From positions 1 through 53,002 of the forward strand of contig JAAELY010000191.1 in the NCBI GenBank assembly GCA_024226335.1: a stretch of 53,002 nt of DNA, given 5' to 3'. Of the stretch, positions 33,678 through 42,364 are shown piece after piece (the stretch's first letter is position 1; each line of letters opens with the position of its first letter). The DNA is from a bacterium. GTDB taxonomy: Bacteria > Myxococcota_A > UBA9160 > SZUA-336. The notes below the pieces were generated by a model, which saw only the letters and a list, made by a program, of their open reading frames with translations, made no database searches and was not told where the DNA came from. The translations under genes and the position numbers were made by a program.

Positions 33678-34889
33678 ATGGAAGTTCCAGGTGGCGAGGC
33701 CGACCAGACTCTCCGGGTTTCGGAGCTGATCGCGAAGCTTCGCGAGCAGTTTGACGACTTCGGAACCGTCTGGGTCGAAGGTGAAGTCGGATCGGTGTTT
33801 CGCTCGCGCGCGGGCCATTTCTATTTCGATCTGAAGGACGAGCAGACGCAGCTTCGCGCCGTGTGGTTTCACGGCAGTGCAGCCCGTTCCCCGATCGAAC
33901 CCGAAGAGGGCATGCTGGTGCGAGTGCGCGCGCGGCTCGACCTGTATCCAGAACGCGGTGCGCTACAGCTGATCGTCGACCGGTTGGCACCGCGCGGTGA
34001 AGGTGCGTTGCGCGCCTCGTTCGAACGCCTGAAGAAGAGACTCTCCGAAGAGGGGCTTTTCGATGCCGAGCACAAGCGCCCGCTGCCGTATCTGCCGCGC
34101 CGCATTGGCCTGATCACTTCCCTCGAGGGTGCGGCCATTCACGACTTCTTGCGGGGTCTGCGCGCGCGCTTTCCAGCCTCAGATGTGCTGGTCTACGGCG
34201 CGCCGGTGCAGGGCGAAGGAGCCTGGCGCAAACTCGTGCGCGGACTCCATCTATTGGACGCGCGTCAGGATATCGACGCGATCGTACTCACGCGCGGCGG
34301 CGGCTCGATCGAAGACTTGTGGAACTTCAATCGAGAGGAACTCGTGCGAGCGATCTTCGAGCTCGAAACGCCCGTGGTCTCGGCGATCGGTCACGAAGTC
34401 GACGTGATGCTCAGCGATCTGGTTGCGGATGTCCGTGCGGCCACGCCGACGGCCGCGGCGGAGCTGATCGTGCCCGATGCCGGAGCGCTTTTCGAGGCGC
34501 TCGAGGCGCGTTCTCGTCGGCTCTCACTGGCGCTGCAAAGGCGGATCGACGGTCTTGCGAGCAGGCTGGACGGGCTTCGTCGGGGCGTGGTCCATCCGCG
34601 CAGCAGGATCGAGGAGATGACACGGCGTGTTCAGCAGATTCAGTTGCGACTGATCGCGGCGGTGAAGCGCGGACACGAACGCTCGTTTTCGAAGCTCGGC
34701 GCGCTGGGCGGCCAGCTCGACGCGCTCTCACCCCTGGGAGTGCTCGGGCGCGGCTATAGCATCACGCGACGCGAATCCGACGATGCGATCGTGTTTTCGA
34801 GTGCGCAGGTTTCGCAGGGCGAAACGATTCGCGTGCGGTTGAAGGACGACGCTCTACTGGCATCGGTGCTGGAGACGGAGATTTCGTGA
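33678..34889 (+). CDS. xseA: Exodeoxyribonuclease VII large subunit
   Basis: This is the catalytic subunit of ExoVII, which degrades single-stranded DNA. The 403-aa protein has an N-terminal OB-fold (LRVSELIAKLREQF ... VWVEGEVGSV), then IGLITSLEGAAIHDFL, LTRGGGSIEDLWNFN and VVSAIGHEVDVMLSDLVAD. The long helices of the C-terminal region and the GYSIT terminus are also present. E. coli XseA is 456 aa, so this is slightly short but complete in motifs. It is followed by xseB with a GTGA overlap. Confidence 0.96.
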   Translation: MEVPGGEADQTLRVSELIAKLREQFDDFGTVWVEGEVGSVFRSRAGHFYFDLKDEQTQLRAVWFHGSAARSPIEPEEGMLVRVRARLDLYPERGALQLIVDRLAPRGEGALRASFERLKKRLSEEGLFDAEHKRPLPYLPRRIGLITSLEGAAIHDFLRGLRARFPASDVLVYGAPVQGEGAWRKLVRGLHLLDARQDIDAIVLTRGGGSIEDLWNFNREELVRAIFELETPVVSAIGHEVDVMLSDLVADVRAATPTAAAELIVPDAGALFEALEARSRRLSLALQRRIDGLASRLDGLRRGVVHPRSRIEEMTRRVQQIQLRLIAAVKRGHERSFSKLGALGGQLDALSPLGVLGRGYSITRRESDDAIVFSSAQVSQGETIRVRLKDDALLASVLETEIS

Positions 34890-35161
34890 GTACAGGTGAG
34901 AAGAAGACGGTGAAATCGACACAAGCGGCCGAGCCCAGCTTCGAGGAGGCACTCGAGCGTCTCGAATCGGTGGTCGGGCGGCTGGAAGACGGAGAACTCG
35001 ACCTGGAGAAATCGCTCTCGGCCTTCGAGGAAGGCGTGCGCCTGGTCAAGCTCTGTTCGGGCAGACTGGAAGCTGCGCGTGTCAGAATTCGCCAGCTCGA
35101 GGACGGTCCCGAAGGACCCGTCGAGAGCCGTCTGGCGCTATCGGAGGATCCGGGTGAGTGA
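34886..35161 (+). CDS. xseB: Exodeoxyribonuclease VII small subunit
   Basis: This 91-aa helical subunit is typical in size. PSFEEALERLESVVGRLEDGELDLEKSLSAFEEGV contains the conserved ExoVII small-subunit pattern. The start is GTG overlapping the xseA stop. About 20 extra residues follow the conserved part. Its end overlaps the beginning of the sulfotransferase gene by 8 bases. Confidence 0.95.
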   Translation: MSTGEKKTVKSTQAAEPSFEEALERLESVVGRLEDGELDLEKSLSAFEEGVRLVKLCSGRLEAARVRIRQLEDGPEGPVESRLALSEDPGE

Positions 35162-36302
35162 AGTGAGTTTTGGCGAGCAGGAGATCCTGGACGAAGTGTG
35201 CGCGGCGACCGGTCTGAGCGACTTCGGTTCTGACTATCTCGATGGATTTCGAATGCTCCTGCGCACCTACGATGTGAACGCGTACTCGGAGAAGGGCCGG
35301 CGCGGCAATCGTCGTCGCCTGGTGCAGTTGTTGTCGACGCGACAGCGCATCGAGAAGGCGTTCAAGGAACATCCCGAGATTCGCGAACGCGAGATCTCGG
35401 CACCGATGGTACTGACCGGGCTGCCGCGCTCCGGAACGTCCGCTCTCTTCAGTCTACTGGGAGCGGATCCGGCGGTGCGCCCCCTGCGGATGTGGGAGAC
35501 GCAATTTCCCGATCCCATGGAAGGCCTGGAGCCAGGCGCGTCCGATCCGCGCCGGGACGCGATCGAAGCGCATTTTGCCAAGACCCGCGAGAACAATCCC
35601 GAGTTCACGAAGATCCACTACACGAGCGCGGACACTCCCGAAGAGTGCGTGCTGCTGCACGCCTACGCGATGCACGGCGTCCAGATGGGCGTCGAAGTCA
35701 TGCTCGAACCCTACGCTTCCTGGTACCGCGATCAGGATCTGCTGGGGATGTACGCCTACTACGCCGACCTGTTGCGTCTGCTCGACTGGCAGCGGCCAGG
35801 TGAGCGTTGGCTATTGAAAGCGCCCGCGCATATGTGGGGCATCGACGCACTCACGTCCACGTTTCCCGACGTATCCATCGTGTGGAGCCATCGCAATCCA
35901 CTGGCCTGTATCGCGTCGATATGCAGCATGACCCACGTCCTCATGAAGAACAAACTCGAGATCGATTCGCACCTGCTGGGTCCTGTCGTCATGGATTTCT
36001 ACGCGACCTCGCTCGAGCGGGGACTGCAAGAGCGGGATCGCCTGGATCCGGGGCGCTTTGTCGACGTGAGTCACGACGAATTCGTCGACGATTCCATGAA
36101 GGTGGCCGAGCGAATCTACGGGCAGTTCGATCTCCCTCTCCAGGGCGCCACCCGGGCGTCGCTGGTCGCGCACATCGAGAGCCACCCGAAGGACAGACAC
36201 GGGACTCACGAGTACAAGCTGGATGACTACGGACTCACGTCCGACGCGATCCGAGAACGCTTTGCGGGCTACGCCGAGCGTTTCAAGATCGACATGGGTT
36301 GA
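35154..36302 (+). CDS. Sulfotransferase family protein (PAPS-dependent type)
   Basis: This 382-aa protein carries the PAPS 5'-phosphosulfate loop LTGLPRSGTSALFSLLG near residue 85 and a later WSHRNPLACIASI, the usual 3'-phosphate-binding region. LLKAPAHMWGID is also conserved in the Sulfotransfer_3 group. It would move sulfate from PAPS to an unknown lipid, sugar or alcohol. The start is GTG 35154, with GGAGG well spaced and 8 bases of overlap with xseB. The next gene (DUF1214) is close behind, and APS kinase lies about 8 kb away. Confidence 0.88.
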   Translation: MSEVSFGEQEILDEVCAATGLSDFGSDYLDGFRMLLRTYDVNAYSEKGRRGNRRRLVQLLSTRQRIEKAFKEHPEIREREISAPMVLTGLPRSGTSALFSLLGADPAVRPLRMWETQFPDPMEGLEPGASDPRRDAIEAHFAKTRENNPEFTKIHYTSADTPEECVLLHAYAMHGVQMGVEVMLEPYASWYRDQDLLGMYAYYADLLRLLDWQRPGERWLLKAPAHMWGIDALTSTFPDVSIVWSHRNPLACIASICSMTHVLMKNKLEIDSHLLGPVVMDFYATSLERGLQERDRLDPGRFVDVSHDEFVDDSMKVAERIYGQFDLPLQGATRASLVAHIESHPKDRHGTHEYKLDDYGLTSDAIRERFAGYAERFKIDMG

Positions 36303-36316
36303 GGAGGCCCGAGAAG

Positions 36317-37426
36317 ATGGCGGACGATCCCGTTGGCAAGCTGGCTTCTGGTGAAGCCTGGAACGAATTCTGTGATCTCTTGAAGAAGGCCGGTGACGTC
36401 ATCTTGCGCGAAGATCTCGGTGCTTCGGACTTCGATCGCGCCGAAGGCCTGCGCTATCTGACGCGACTGTTGAGGGCCGGCTTTTCGTCCTTCGCAGAAA
36501 GCACGGGTTCGGATCACCCGGTCTTTCGCGCCATGCCCGATCTGGTGAAGATGGGTCTCGACAATCCGGACAACTACTACGTGAGTGCGTCGGTGAAACC
36601 CAATTTCACGTACCGCATTCGCGGCCAGCGAGGCACGATTCACTACCTGAGTTTTGCGGCACAGAATCAGAACTTCGCGGCGAAGACCCGCATCAGCGGC
36701 GGAGCCGGGCATCTGAACGACTCGGAGCTCAAGTTGGAATCCGACGGTAGCTTCGAAATCATCGCGAGCCAGAAGCAACAAACGGGAAACTGGCTGCAGA
36801 TGAATCCGGACACCGCCCAGATCCTGGTGCGACAGACTTTTCTGAATCGCGCGACCGAGCGAGCCGTAGACATCGAGATCGAGTGTCTCGACACGGCCGA
36901 CAAAGCGCCTCCGCGTCTGGATCCCGAGCGTGTTCCCGGCCAGCTCATGGGCTCGGCGATGTACGCCATGGGGTGTGCGCAGTGGTTTGCCGACTGGGTC
37001 CTGGCCTTTCGCGACAAGGCGCCGGTCAATGCCTTTCATCTGCCGGACGAGGAAAACCACCGCCTCGTAGGCGGGGATCCGAATATCCGCATCTGGCTGG
37101 GCCTCTGGAGCCTGGCGGAGGACGAAGTACTGCTCATCGACGCACAGCCGCCGAAGTGCGACTACTGGAACTTCCAGCTGGGCAACGTCTGGGCGGAGTC
37201 GCTGGACTATCGCTTCGAACCAGTGCATATCAACAGTGCGGGCGCCCAGTACGCTGACGATGGCTCGTTCCAGCTCGCGATTGCATCCGAGGATCCGGGC
37301 CACCCGAACTGGATTTCCACGGCGGGCCACGATCACGGCACGATGTGCGTGCGCTGGGTGCGAGCCGACCAGCACCCCGAACCGCGCTGTCGCGTCGTCA
37401 AGCGCTCGGAGTTGCCAGCGGCGTAG
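36317..37426 (+). CDS. DUF1214-domain protein
   Basis: This 369-aa soluble protein of unknown function has a DUF1214-like C-terminal region with the aromatic strands CDYWNFQLGNVW and YRFEPVHINSA, then WISTAGHDHGTMCVRW. The N-terminal 180 residues hold YYVSASVKPNFTYRIRGQRG and a beta-rich section. GAGGAGG precedes the ATG at 36317, making it preferable to the TTG 18 bases upstream. It follows the sulfotransferase by 14 bp, so the two may act on the same substrate (inference). Confidence 0.78.
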   Translation: MADDPVGKLASGEAWNEFCDLLKKAGDVILREDLGASDFDRAEGLRYLTRLLRAGFSSFAESTGSDHPVFRAMPDLVKMGLDNPDNYYVSASVKPNFTYRIRGQRGTIHYLSFAAQNQNFAAKTRISGGAGHLNDSELKLESDGSFEIIASQKQQTGNWLQMNPDTAQILVRQTFLNRATERAVDIEIECLDTADKAPPRLDPERVPGQLMGSAMYAMGCAQWFADWVLAFRDKAPVNAFHLPDEENHRLVGGDPNIRIWLGLWSLAEDEVLLIDAQPPKCDYWNFQLGNVWAESLDYRFEPVHINSAGAQYADDGSFQLAIASEDPGHPNWISTAGHDHGTMCVRWVRADQHPEPRCRVVKRSELPAA

Positions 37427-37442
37427 CGCGAAAGGATTTCGG

Positions 37443-38270
37443 TTGGATCACGATCTGGACAAGTTCATCTCCGATAGCGCGCAGCGCGTCGACCACTACC
37501 TGGACAAGAGTCTGGCCCCCGTGGTGGATCCTCCGGAGATCCTGCACGAGGCGATGCGCTACGCCGTGTTCTCGGGTGGCAAGCGTCTGCGCCCGGCGAT
37601 CTGCTTTGGCGCGGCGGTGGCGGCCGGTGCCAGTCCAGACGCAGCCCTGCCGGCGGCGGCTGCGGTCGAGCTGGTCCACGCCTATTCGCTGGTTCACGAC
37701 GACCTGCCTTGCATGGACGATGACGACGAGCGCCGCGGCCGACCGACGGCCCACGTGCGTTTTGGTGAAGCAAACGCGCTGCTGGCCGGAGACGCCCTGC
37801 TGACCGAGGCCTTTGCGCAGCTGGGTTCCAGCGACCGAGCCGCGCCCCTGGTCGCCCAACTGGCTCGAGCGGCCGGTTCACGCGAACTGATTGGCGGTCA
37901 GGTCGACGACCTGGGCTGGGCGAGCGGCACGCCGACGTTTCACCGTGTGGTTTCCGTTCACCTGCGCAAGACGGCGGCGCTATTTCGATTCTCCGCGCTC
38001 GCTGGCGGGACTCTGGCGGGACTTGCCGGGACTGAACTCGAGTCGCTCGATCACTTCGGCCGGGCCTATGGACTGGCTTTCCAGACGGTGGATGATCTGG
38101 ACGATCAGGGCGCCGAGGAATGCTCGATCCTCCAGGTCATGACGCCGAATGAGGCTCGAGCCCGTGCGTCCGAACTGGTCGAGGAAGCTCTCGAAGCATG
38201 TTCCATTTTCGGCGATCAGGCCTGGGTCCTCACAGGTGTGGCCGAAGCATTGGTCGGACGGCTACCGTAG
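37443..38270 (+). CDS. ispA: Short-chain polyprenyl (farnesyl/geranylgeranyl) diphosphate synthase
   Basis: This is a class I prenyl synthase of 275 aa. GGKRLRPAI (substrate binding), the first aspartate-rich motif DDLPCMDDDDERRGRPT near residue 80, GDALL, GGQVDDLGW, and a second aspartate motif DDLDD near residue 215 are present. Length and motif spacing fit the IspA group. The second motif is followed by an unusual GAEECSILQV, and the C-terminal IKDQY-like end is absent. Product length cannot be told. The start is a TTG with AAAGGAT upstream. It is 6 bp from dxs, which provides its precursors. Confidence 0.92.
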   Translation: MDHDLDKFISDSAQRVDHYLDKSLAPVVDPPEILHEAMRYAVFSGGKRLRPAICFGAAVAAGASPDAALPAAAAVELVHAYSLVHDDLPCMDDDDERRGRPTAHVRFGEANALLAGDALLTEAFAQLGSSDRAAPLVAQLARAAGSRELIGGQVDDLGWASGTPTFHRVVSVHLRKTAALFRFSALAGGTLAGLAGTELESLDHFGRAYGLAFQTVDDLDDQGAEECSILQVMTPNEARARASELVEEALEACSIFGDQAWVLTGVAEALVGRLP

Positions 38271-38276
38271 GGAAAA

Positions 38277-40163
38277 ATGAGTTCCATTCTCGATCAAATC
38301 CACAACCCCGCTGATCTGCGAGCCCTGCCCACTGAGCAGATGCCGGAGGTTGCTCACGCATTGCGCCAGGCGATCCTCGAGACGATTTCCAAGACCGGAG
38401 GGCATCTGGCGGCGAGCCTCGGAACGGTCGAGCTGACCACGGCGCTTCACTTCGTTTTCGATACCCCGCGCGACAAGCTCGTATGGGATGTCGGTCACCA
38501 GGGCTATCCGCACAAGATGCTCACCGGTCGTCGCGAGCAGTTTCCGACGATCGGCAAGAGTGGCGGAATGGGCAAATTCCTGCGCCGCCAGGAGTCGGTT
38601 TTCGACGTGTTCGGCGCAGGTCACGCGGGTACGTCCATCTCCGCGGCCACCGGTATCGCCGAGGCGATTCGCCGGCGGGGCGGAGAAGAGTGGACGATCG
38701 CTGTGATCGGCGACGGTGCGCTGACGGCGGGCATGGCCTACGAAGGCCTGAACAACGCCGGTTATCTGGGCCTGGACAAACTCGTCGTCGTGCTCAACGA
38801 CAACGAGATGTCGATCTCGAAGAACGTCGGTGCCCTGACGAGTTTCCTCGCGCGTCGCTGGTCCGGTCCGCAGATGCGTCGCATGAAGCATTCCGTTAAA
38901 TCCCTGCTCGAGTCGATACCTCGCGCGGGGGACGATCTACTCGAAATGGCGCGCCGCGCCGAGCAGAGTTTCAAGGGCTTCATCTCGCCGGCACATCTCT
39001 TCGAAGGTCTCGGCTTCAACTACATCGGACCGATCGATGGACACAATGTTTCGGAGCTGGTCGAGACTTTCAGTAATGTGCGCGACATCGTAGAGAACGA
39101 GCACCCGATACTCGTGCACTGTCGCACCGAGAAGGGTTACGGCTACGAGCCGTCCCAGGCCGACCCGATCAAGTACCACGGTGTGAGCAAGTTCGAGATG
39201 TCTTCGGGTACGTTTGCGAAGAGTGGCGAGGGTCCGCCTTCCTGGACCTCGATTTTCTCTGATGCTCTGATCGAACTCGCGGCGGAGGATGAGCGGATCG
39301 TCGGCATCACCGCTGCGATGGCGTCCGGAACCGGCCTCGATCGCTTCCAACAGGCGCTCCCCGAGCGCTTCTACGATGTTGGCATCGCCGAGCAGCACGC
39401 CGTGACCTTTGCCGCGGGTCTGGCCACCGAAGGCCTCAAGCCGGTCTGTGCGATCTACTCGACGTTCCTGCAACGCGCGTACGATCAGGTCGCGCACGAC
39501 GTCTGCATTCAGAATCTGGATGTGACTTTCGTTCTGGATCGAGCGGGTCTGGTCGGCGCCGATGGGGCTACCCACCAGGGTCTGTACGATTTCTCGTATC
39601 TGCGCTCACTGCCGAACATGGTCGTGATGGCGCCCAAAGACGAGAACGAGTTGCGCCAGATGCTGCGCACCGCCATCGAGTATCCCGGCCCGGCCGCACT
39701 GCGCTTCCCGCGCGGGGCCTGTTTCGGACTGTCGCTCGATACCGAGATCAAGCCGCTGAAAATCGGGGAAGCCGAACTCCTGCGCGACGGTTCCGATGTT
39801 GCACTGATCGGCATCGGAAGTACGGTCTCGACGACGATCGAAGCCGCGGAAAAGCTGGGTGAAGTGGGAATCAGCGCAGCCGTTCTGAACGCTCGCTTCG
39901 TCAAGCCGCTCGATGCACGCTGGCTGGGCGAACTCGCACGCCGTTGCCGGGCGATCGTCACCGTCGAAGAACACTGTGGTGTGGGTGGCTTCGGTGACGC
40001 CGTGGCAGCTGAACTCGCCAGCCAGAACTCTCGCGTTCCACTGCGCGCGATCGGCATACCCGACGAGACGATCGAGCACGGCGATCCCGGACGGCAGCTC
40101 GAAGAAATGGGTCTCGACGCCGCGGGAATTGCTACAGCAGCGCGCGAGCTGCTGGGAGAGTAG
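38277..40163 (+). CDS. dxs: 1-deoxy-D-xylulose-5-phosphate synthase
   Basis: This is a thiamine-diphosphate enzyme joining pyruvate and glyceraldehyde 3-phosphate, the entry step of the MEP isoprenoid pathway. The 628-aa sequence contains GHLAASLGTVELT, WDVGHQGYPHKMLTGR, GDGALTAGMAYEGLNNAG (ThDP-binding GDG ... N), DRAGLVGADGATHQG and RFPRG. The C-terminal transketolase domain is present. Length matches the family (about 620-640). It lies directly between ispA and tlyA, a common deltaproteobacterial order. GGGAAAA precedes the ATG. Confidence 0.97.
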   Translation: MSSILDQIHNPADLRALPTEQMPEVAHALRQAILETISKTGGHLAASLGTVELTTALHFVFDTPRDKLVWDVGHQGYPHKMLTGRREQFPTIGKSGGMGKFLRRQESVFDVFGAGHAGTSISAATGIAEAIRRRGGEEWTIAVIGDGALTAGMAYEGLNNAGYLGLDKLVVVLNDNEMSISKNVGALTSFLARRWSGPQMRRMKHSVKSLLESIPRAGDDLLEMARRAEQSFKGFISPAHLFEGLGFNYIGPIDGHNVSELVETFSNVRDIVENEHPILVHCRTEKGYGYEPSQADPIKYHGVSKFEMSSGTFAKSGEGPPSWTSIFSDALIELAAEDERIVGITAAMASGTGLDRFQQALPERFYDVGIAEQHAVTFAAGLATEGLKPVCAIYSTFLQRAYDQVAHDVCIQNLDVTFVLDRAGLVGADGATHQGLYDFSYLRSLPNMVVMAPKDENELRQMLRTAIEYPGPAALRFPRGACFGLSLDTEIKPLKIGEAELLRDGSDVALIGIGSTVSTTIEAAEKLGEVGISAAVLNARFVKPLDARWLGELARRCRAIVTVEEHCGVGGFGDAVAAELASQNSRVPLRAIGIPDETIEHGDPGRQLEEMGLDAAGIATAARELLGE

Positions 40164-40172
40164 GCGTCGGCG

Positions 40173-40949
40173 ATGGCCAGAGGCCACGAACGACTCCCTC
40201 CGTCAAAGGGGCGGGTGCGTCTGGATCAGCGCCTGCTCGACCTCGGACTCGAAACCAGTCGGAATCGCGTGCGGGCTCGAATACTGGCCGGTGACGTGCG
40301 CCTGGGAGATCGCGTACTCGACAAGCCTGGAATGCTGGTCGATGCCGACTCCAGACCATCGCTGATCGCGCGCAGCCCTTTTGTGTCACGCGGAGGCGAA
40401 AAGCTGGCAGGTGCACTCGACGCTCTGCAGATCGACCCGAAGTCCTGGATTTGCGCGGATGTCGGCGCATCCACTGGGGGGTTCACGGACTGTCTGCTTC
40501 AGCGCGGAGCGGCCAGTATTCTCGCGATCGATGTGGGTTACGGTCAGCTAGCCCATCGATTGCGCGTCGATGGGCGGGTGCGGGTTCTCGAGCGCACGAA
40601 CATCCGCCATCTGGAACTCGCAGATCTTGCCGGCCAACACGATCTGGTAACGGCTGACCTCAGCTTCATCTCGCTCCGGCTGGTTCTGCCGAAACTGCTC
40701 GAACTCGCCAAGCCCGAAGGGCGTCTGTTGCTGATGGTCAAGCCGCAGTTCGAACTCGAACGCGCAGACGTGGCTTCCGGCGGTGTCGTGCGCGATCCGG
40801 TCATGCGCGCAGCTGCAGCGACGCGGGTGCGCGAAGCCGCCGAGGCGTTGGGACTGCGTTGTATCGGACAGGTCGACAGCACATTGCCCGGGCCGAAGGG
40901 CAATATCGAGATCTTCCTGCTTCTCGAGCCCGGCGGATCTCCCAAATAG
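40173..40949 (+). CDS. tlyA: TlyA-family rRNA (cytidine-2'-O)-methyltransferase / hemolysin A homologue
   Basis: This 258-aa protein has an N-terminal S4 RNA-binding domain (RLDQRLLDLGLETSRNRVRA; RLGDRVLDKPGMLVD) and a FtsJ-like methyltransferase domain: SRGGEKLAGAL, DVGASTGGFTDCLLQRGA (SAM site), DLSFISLRLVLP, KPQFELER. TlyA methylates 16S and/or 23S rRNA and was first named for haemolytic activity. It follows dxs by 9 bp and is probably the last gene of that operon. Confidence 0.93.
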   Translation: MARGHERLPPSKGRVRLDQRLLDLGLETSRNRVRARILAGDVRLGDRVLDKPGMLVDADSRPSLIARSPFVSRGGEKLAGALDALQIDPKSWICADVGASTGGFTDCLLQRGAASILAIDVGYGQLAHRLRVDGRVRVLERTNIRHLELADLAGQHDLVTADLSFISLRLVLPKLLELAKPEGRLLLMVKPQFELERADVASGGVVRDPVMRAAAATRVREAAEALGLRCIGQVDSTLPGPKGNIEIFLLLEPGGSPK

Positions 40950-41114
40950 CGGAAAAGCAAAGCGTTTTGCAGGTGCGACCGGTCGGCGACCGGCGAGCGG
41001 CGAAAGAGTCGCTTGAACTCCGGCATTCCGTGCCTAGCCTGAGCACCTGCACCGCTTCCCGACGCGACCTGATGGGATGTGCGGGCTAGACTGTGAAGAG
41101 TCGGGAGGACCGAG

Positions 41115-41438
41115 ATGATCACCGTGACTGAAACTGCAGCGGCCAAGGCCAAGGCCCTCATGGAACGCGACGGACGCGAGGGTTTTGGCCTGCGTCTCAA
41201 GGTCGTGGGTGGAGGCTGTAGCGGCCTGCAGTATCAACTCATGTTCGACGACCAGGTTGGGGAGTGGGACCAGGAAATCGAGCAGCACGGCCTGCGCATC
41301 TTCGTGGACTCCAAGAGCGCGGTCTACCTGGTGGGGACCAGCGTCGACTACGTCGACGACCTGAACGGCTCGGGTTTCAAGATCGAGAACCCGAATACCA
41401 CTTCGACCTGCGGCTGCGGACAGTCCTTCGGCGCCTGA
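41115..41438 (+). CDS. erpA: A-type iron-sulfur carrier/insertion protein (ErpA/IscA family)
   Basis: This 107-aa protein carries the three cluster-binding cysteines of A-type carriers: GGGCSGLQY (Cys near residue 35) and CGCG near residue 100. The hallmark region is SAVYLVGTSVDYVDDLNGSGFKIENPN. It delivers Fe-S clusters to apo-enzymes, including enzymes of the isoprenoid pathway. GGGAGGACC precedes the ATG. The nearby cysteine desulfurase and IscU-like genes point to the same process. ErpA and IscA cannot be separated reliably here. Confidence 0.92.
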   Translation: MITVTETAAAKAKALMERDGREGFGLRLKVVGGGCSGLQYQLMFDDQVGEWDQEIEQHGLRIFVDSKSAVYLVGTSVDYVDDLNGSGFKIENPNTTSTCGCGQSFGA

Positions 41439-41460
41439 TCCGAGCGCGCCTGCACTTCGC

Positions 41461-42231
41461 TCAGAAACTCGGCATGCGCCCGCGCGATAGCTGAGTCAGC
41501 GTGAACATGTCTTCAGGCACCTCTGCACCTACCAGAATGTTCCGTACCTTGCGGGTGGTTCGTCGACCCGTGCGCAGATCGAACATCTCGTCGCGCATCG
41601 GAACCCACCAATCGAAGTGCTTCACGAAGTGCTCGGGTTCCACCCGGTAGCGCTTCCAGAGTCCCTTGCGATCGAAATAGTCGGTTCGAATGATCACCGG
41701 GCGCTCCGTGGACAGCCACATCAGCATCATCTTGTAGGGGCCCGACATCGGACGCAATCGCAGTACCCGGCAGGGCTCGCCATCAATGAGGTCCGAGCCC
41801 AGTACTTCGATGCGGTAGTCGTCCGCTTCATGCGCGCGGAAGTCCTCGTAGGAAAAGTCGCTTCCGAAAAGCGGCCATCGATACTCACCGGCTGAAGCAG
41901 GTCTCACCTGGCCGCGACGGCCGTCGCCGACGTAGATCTTGTCGCGATCTCCCCGGGACTGCAGCAAGAGCATGCGAGGTGCTTTGCGGTCTTGGGTTGC
42001 TGAGTACAGGAGCGTGCGGGTCTCGCCGCCGCGCCGCTTGCGGCCGTACGCAAAGGTTACCGGCTGGGCGGGGCGGGCTCCGCGCACCATCGAAAGCTCG
42101 ATTGCGGCCAGGACCCCGGGCGAGTAGAGGTTGTCAAAGGCCCGGTCGAGGGCCTTACGCGCCTGGGAGCCGTCTTCGAAACCGAGGAGAAATGGGACGA
42201 GCGAGAGGAGCAGGAGGCTTCGTGTGCGCAT
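41461..42231 (-). CDS. LolA-like outer membrane lipoprotein-sorting protein (second copy)
   Basis: This 256-aa periplasmic protein has a signal peptide (SLLLLSLVPFLLG) followed by a LolA_like fold: RTLLYSATQDRKAPRMLLLQS, LFGSDFSYEDFR, VLRLRPMSG and IIRTDYFDRKGLWKRYRVE. The end (AEVPEDMFTLTQLSR) resembles that of the other family member at 2582-3379 (DLPDEIFTPQHL). It ends 22 bp from the convergent erpA gene and is divergent from iscS over 133 bp. The cargo is unknown. Confidence 0.8.
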   Translation of the reverse strand: MRTRSLLLLSLVPFLLGFEDGSQARKALDRAFDNLYSPGVLAAIELSMVRGARPAQPVTFAYGRKRRGGETRTLLYSATQDRKAPRMLLLQSRGDRDKIYVGDGRRGQVRPASAGEYRWPLFGSDFSYEDFRAHEADDYRIEVLGSDLIDGEPCRVLRLRPMSGPYKMMLMWLSTERPVIIRTDYFDRKGLWKRYRVEPEHFVKHFDWWVPMRDEMFDLRTGRRTTRKVRNILVGAEVPEDMFTLTQLSRGRMPSF

Positions 42232-42364
42232 GATGCCTGTTTTCGAAGCGGTACCCGGGGTGGCGAGGGGGAGTTCCGCGGTCGTTCATTCGATTCGCCA
42301 TGCCTCTGATCGGCAGCTCGAAGCCGAGCATGAGATCCGCAAAACAAGGTGTAATCTCACCGGC

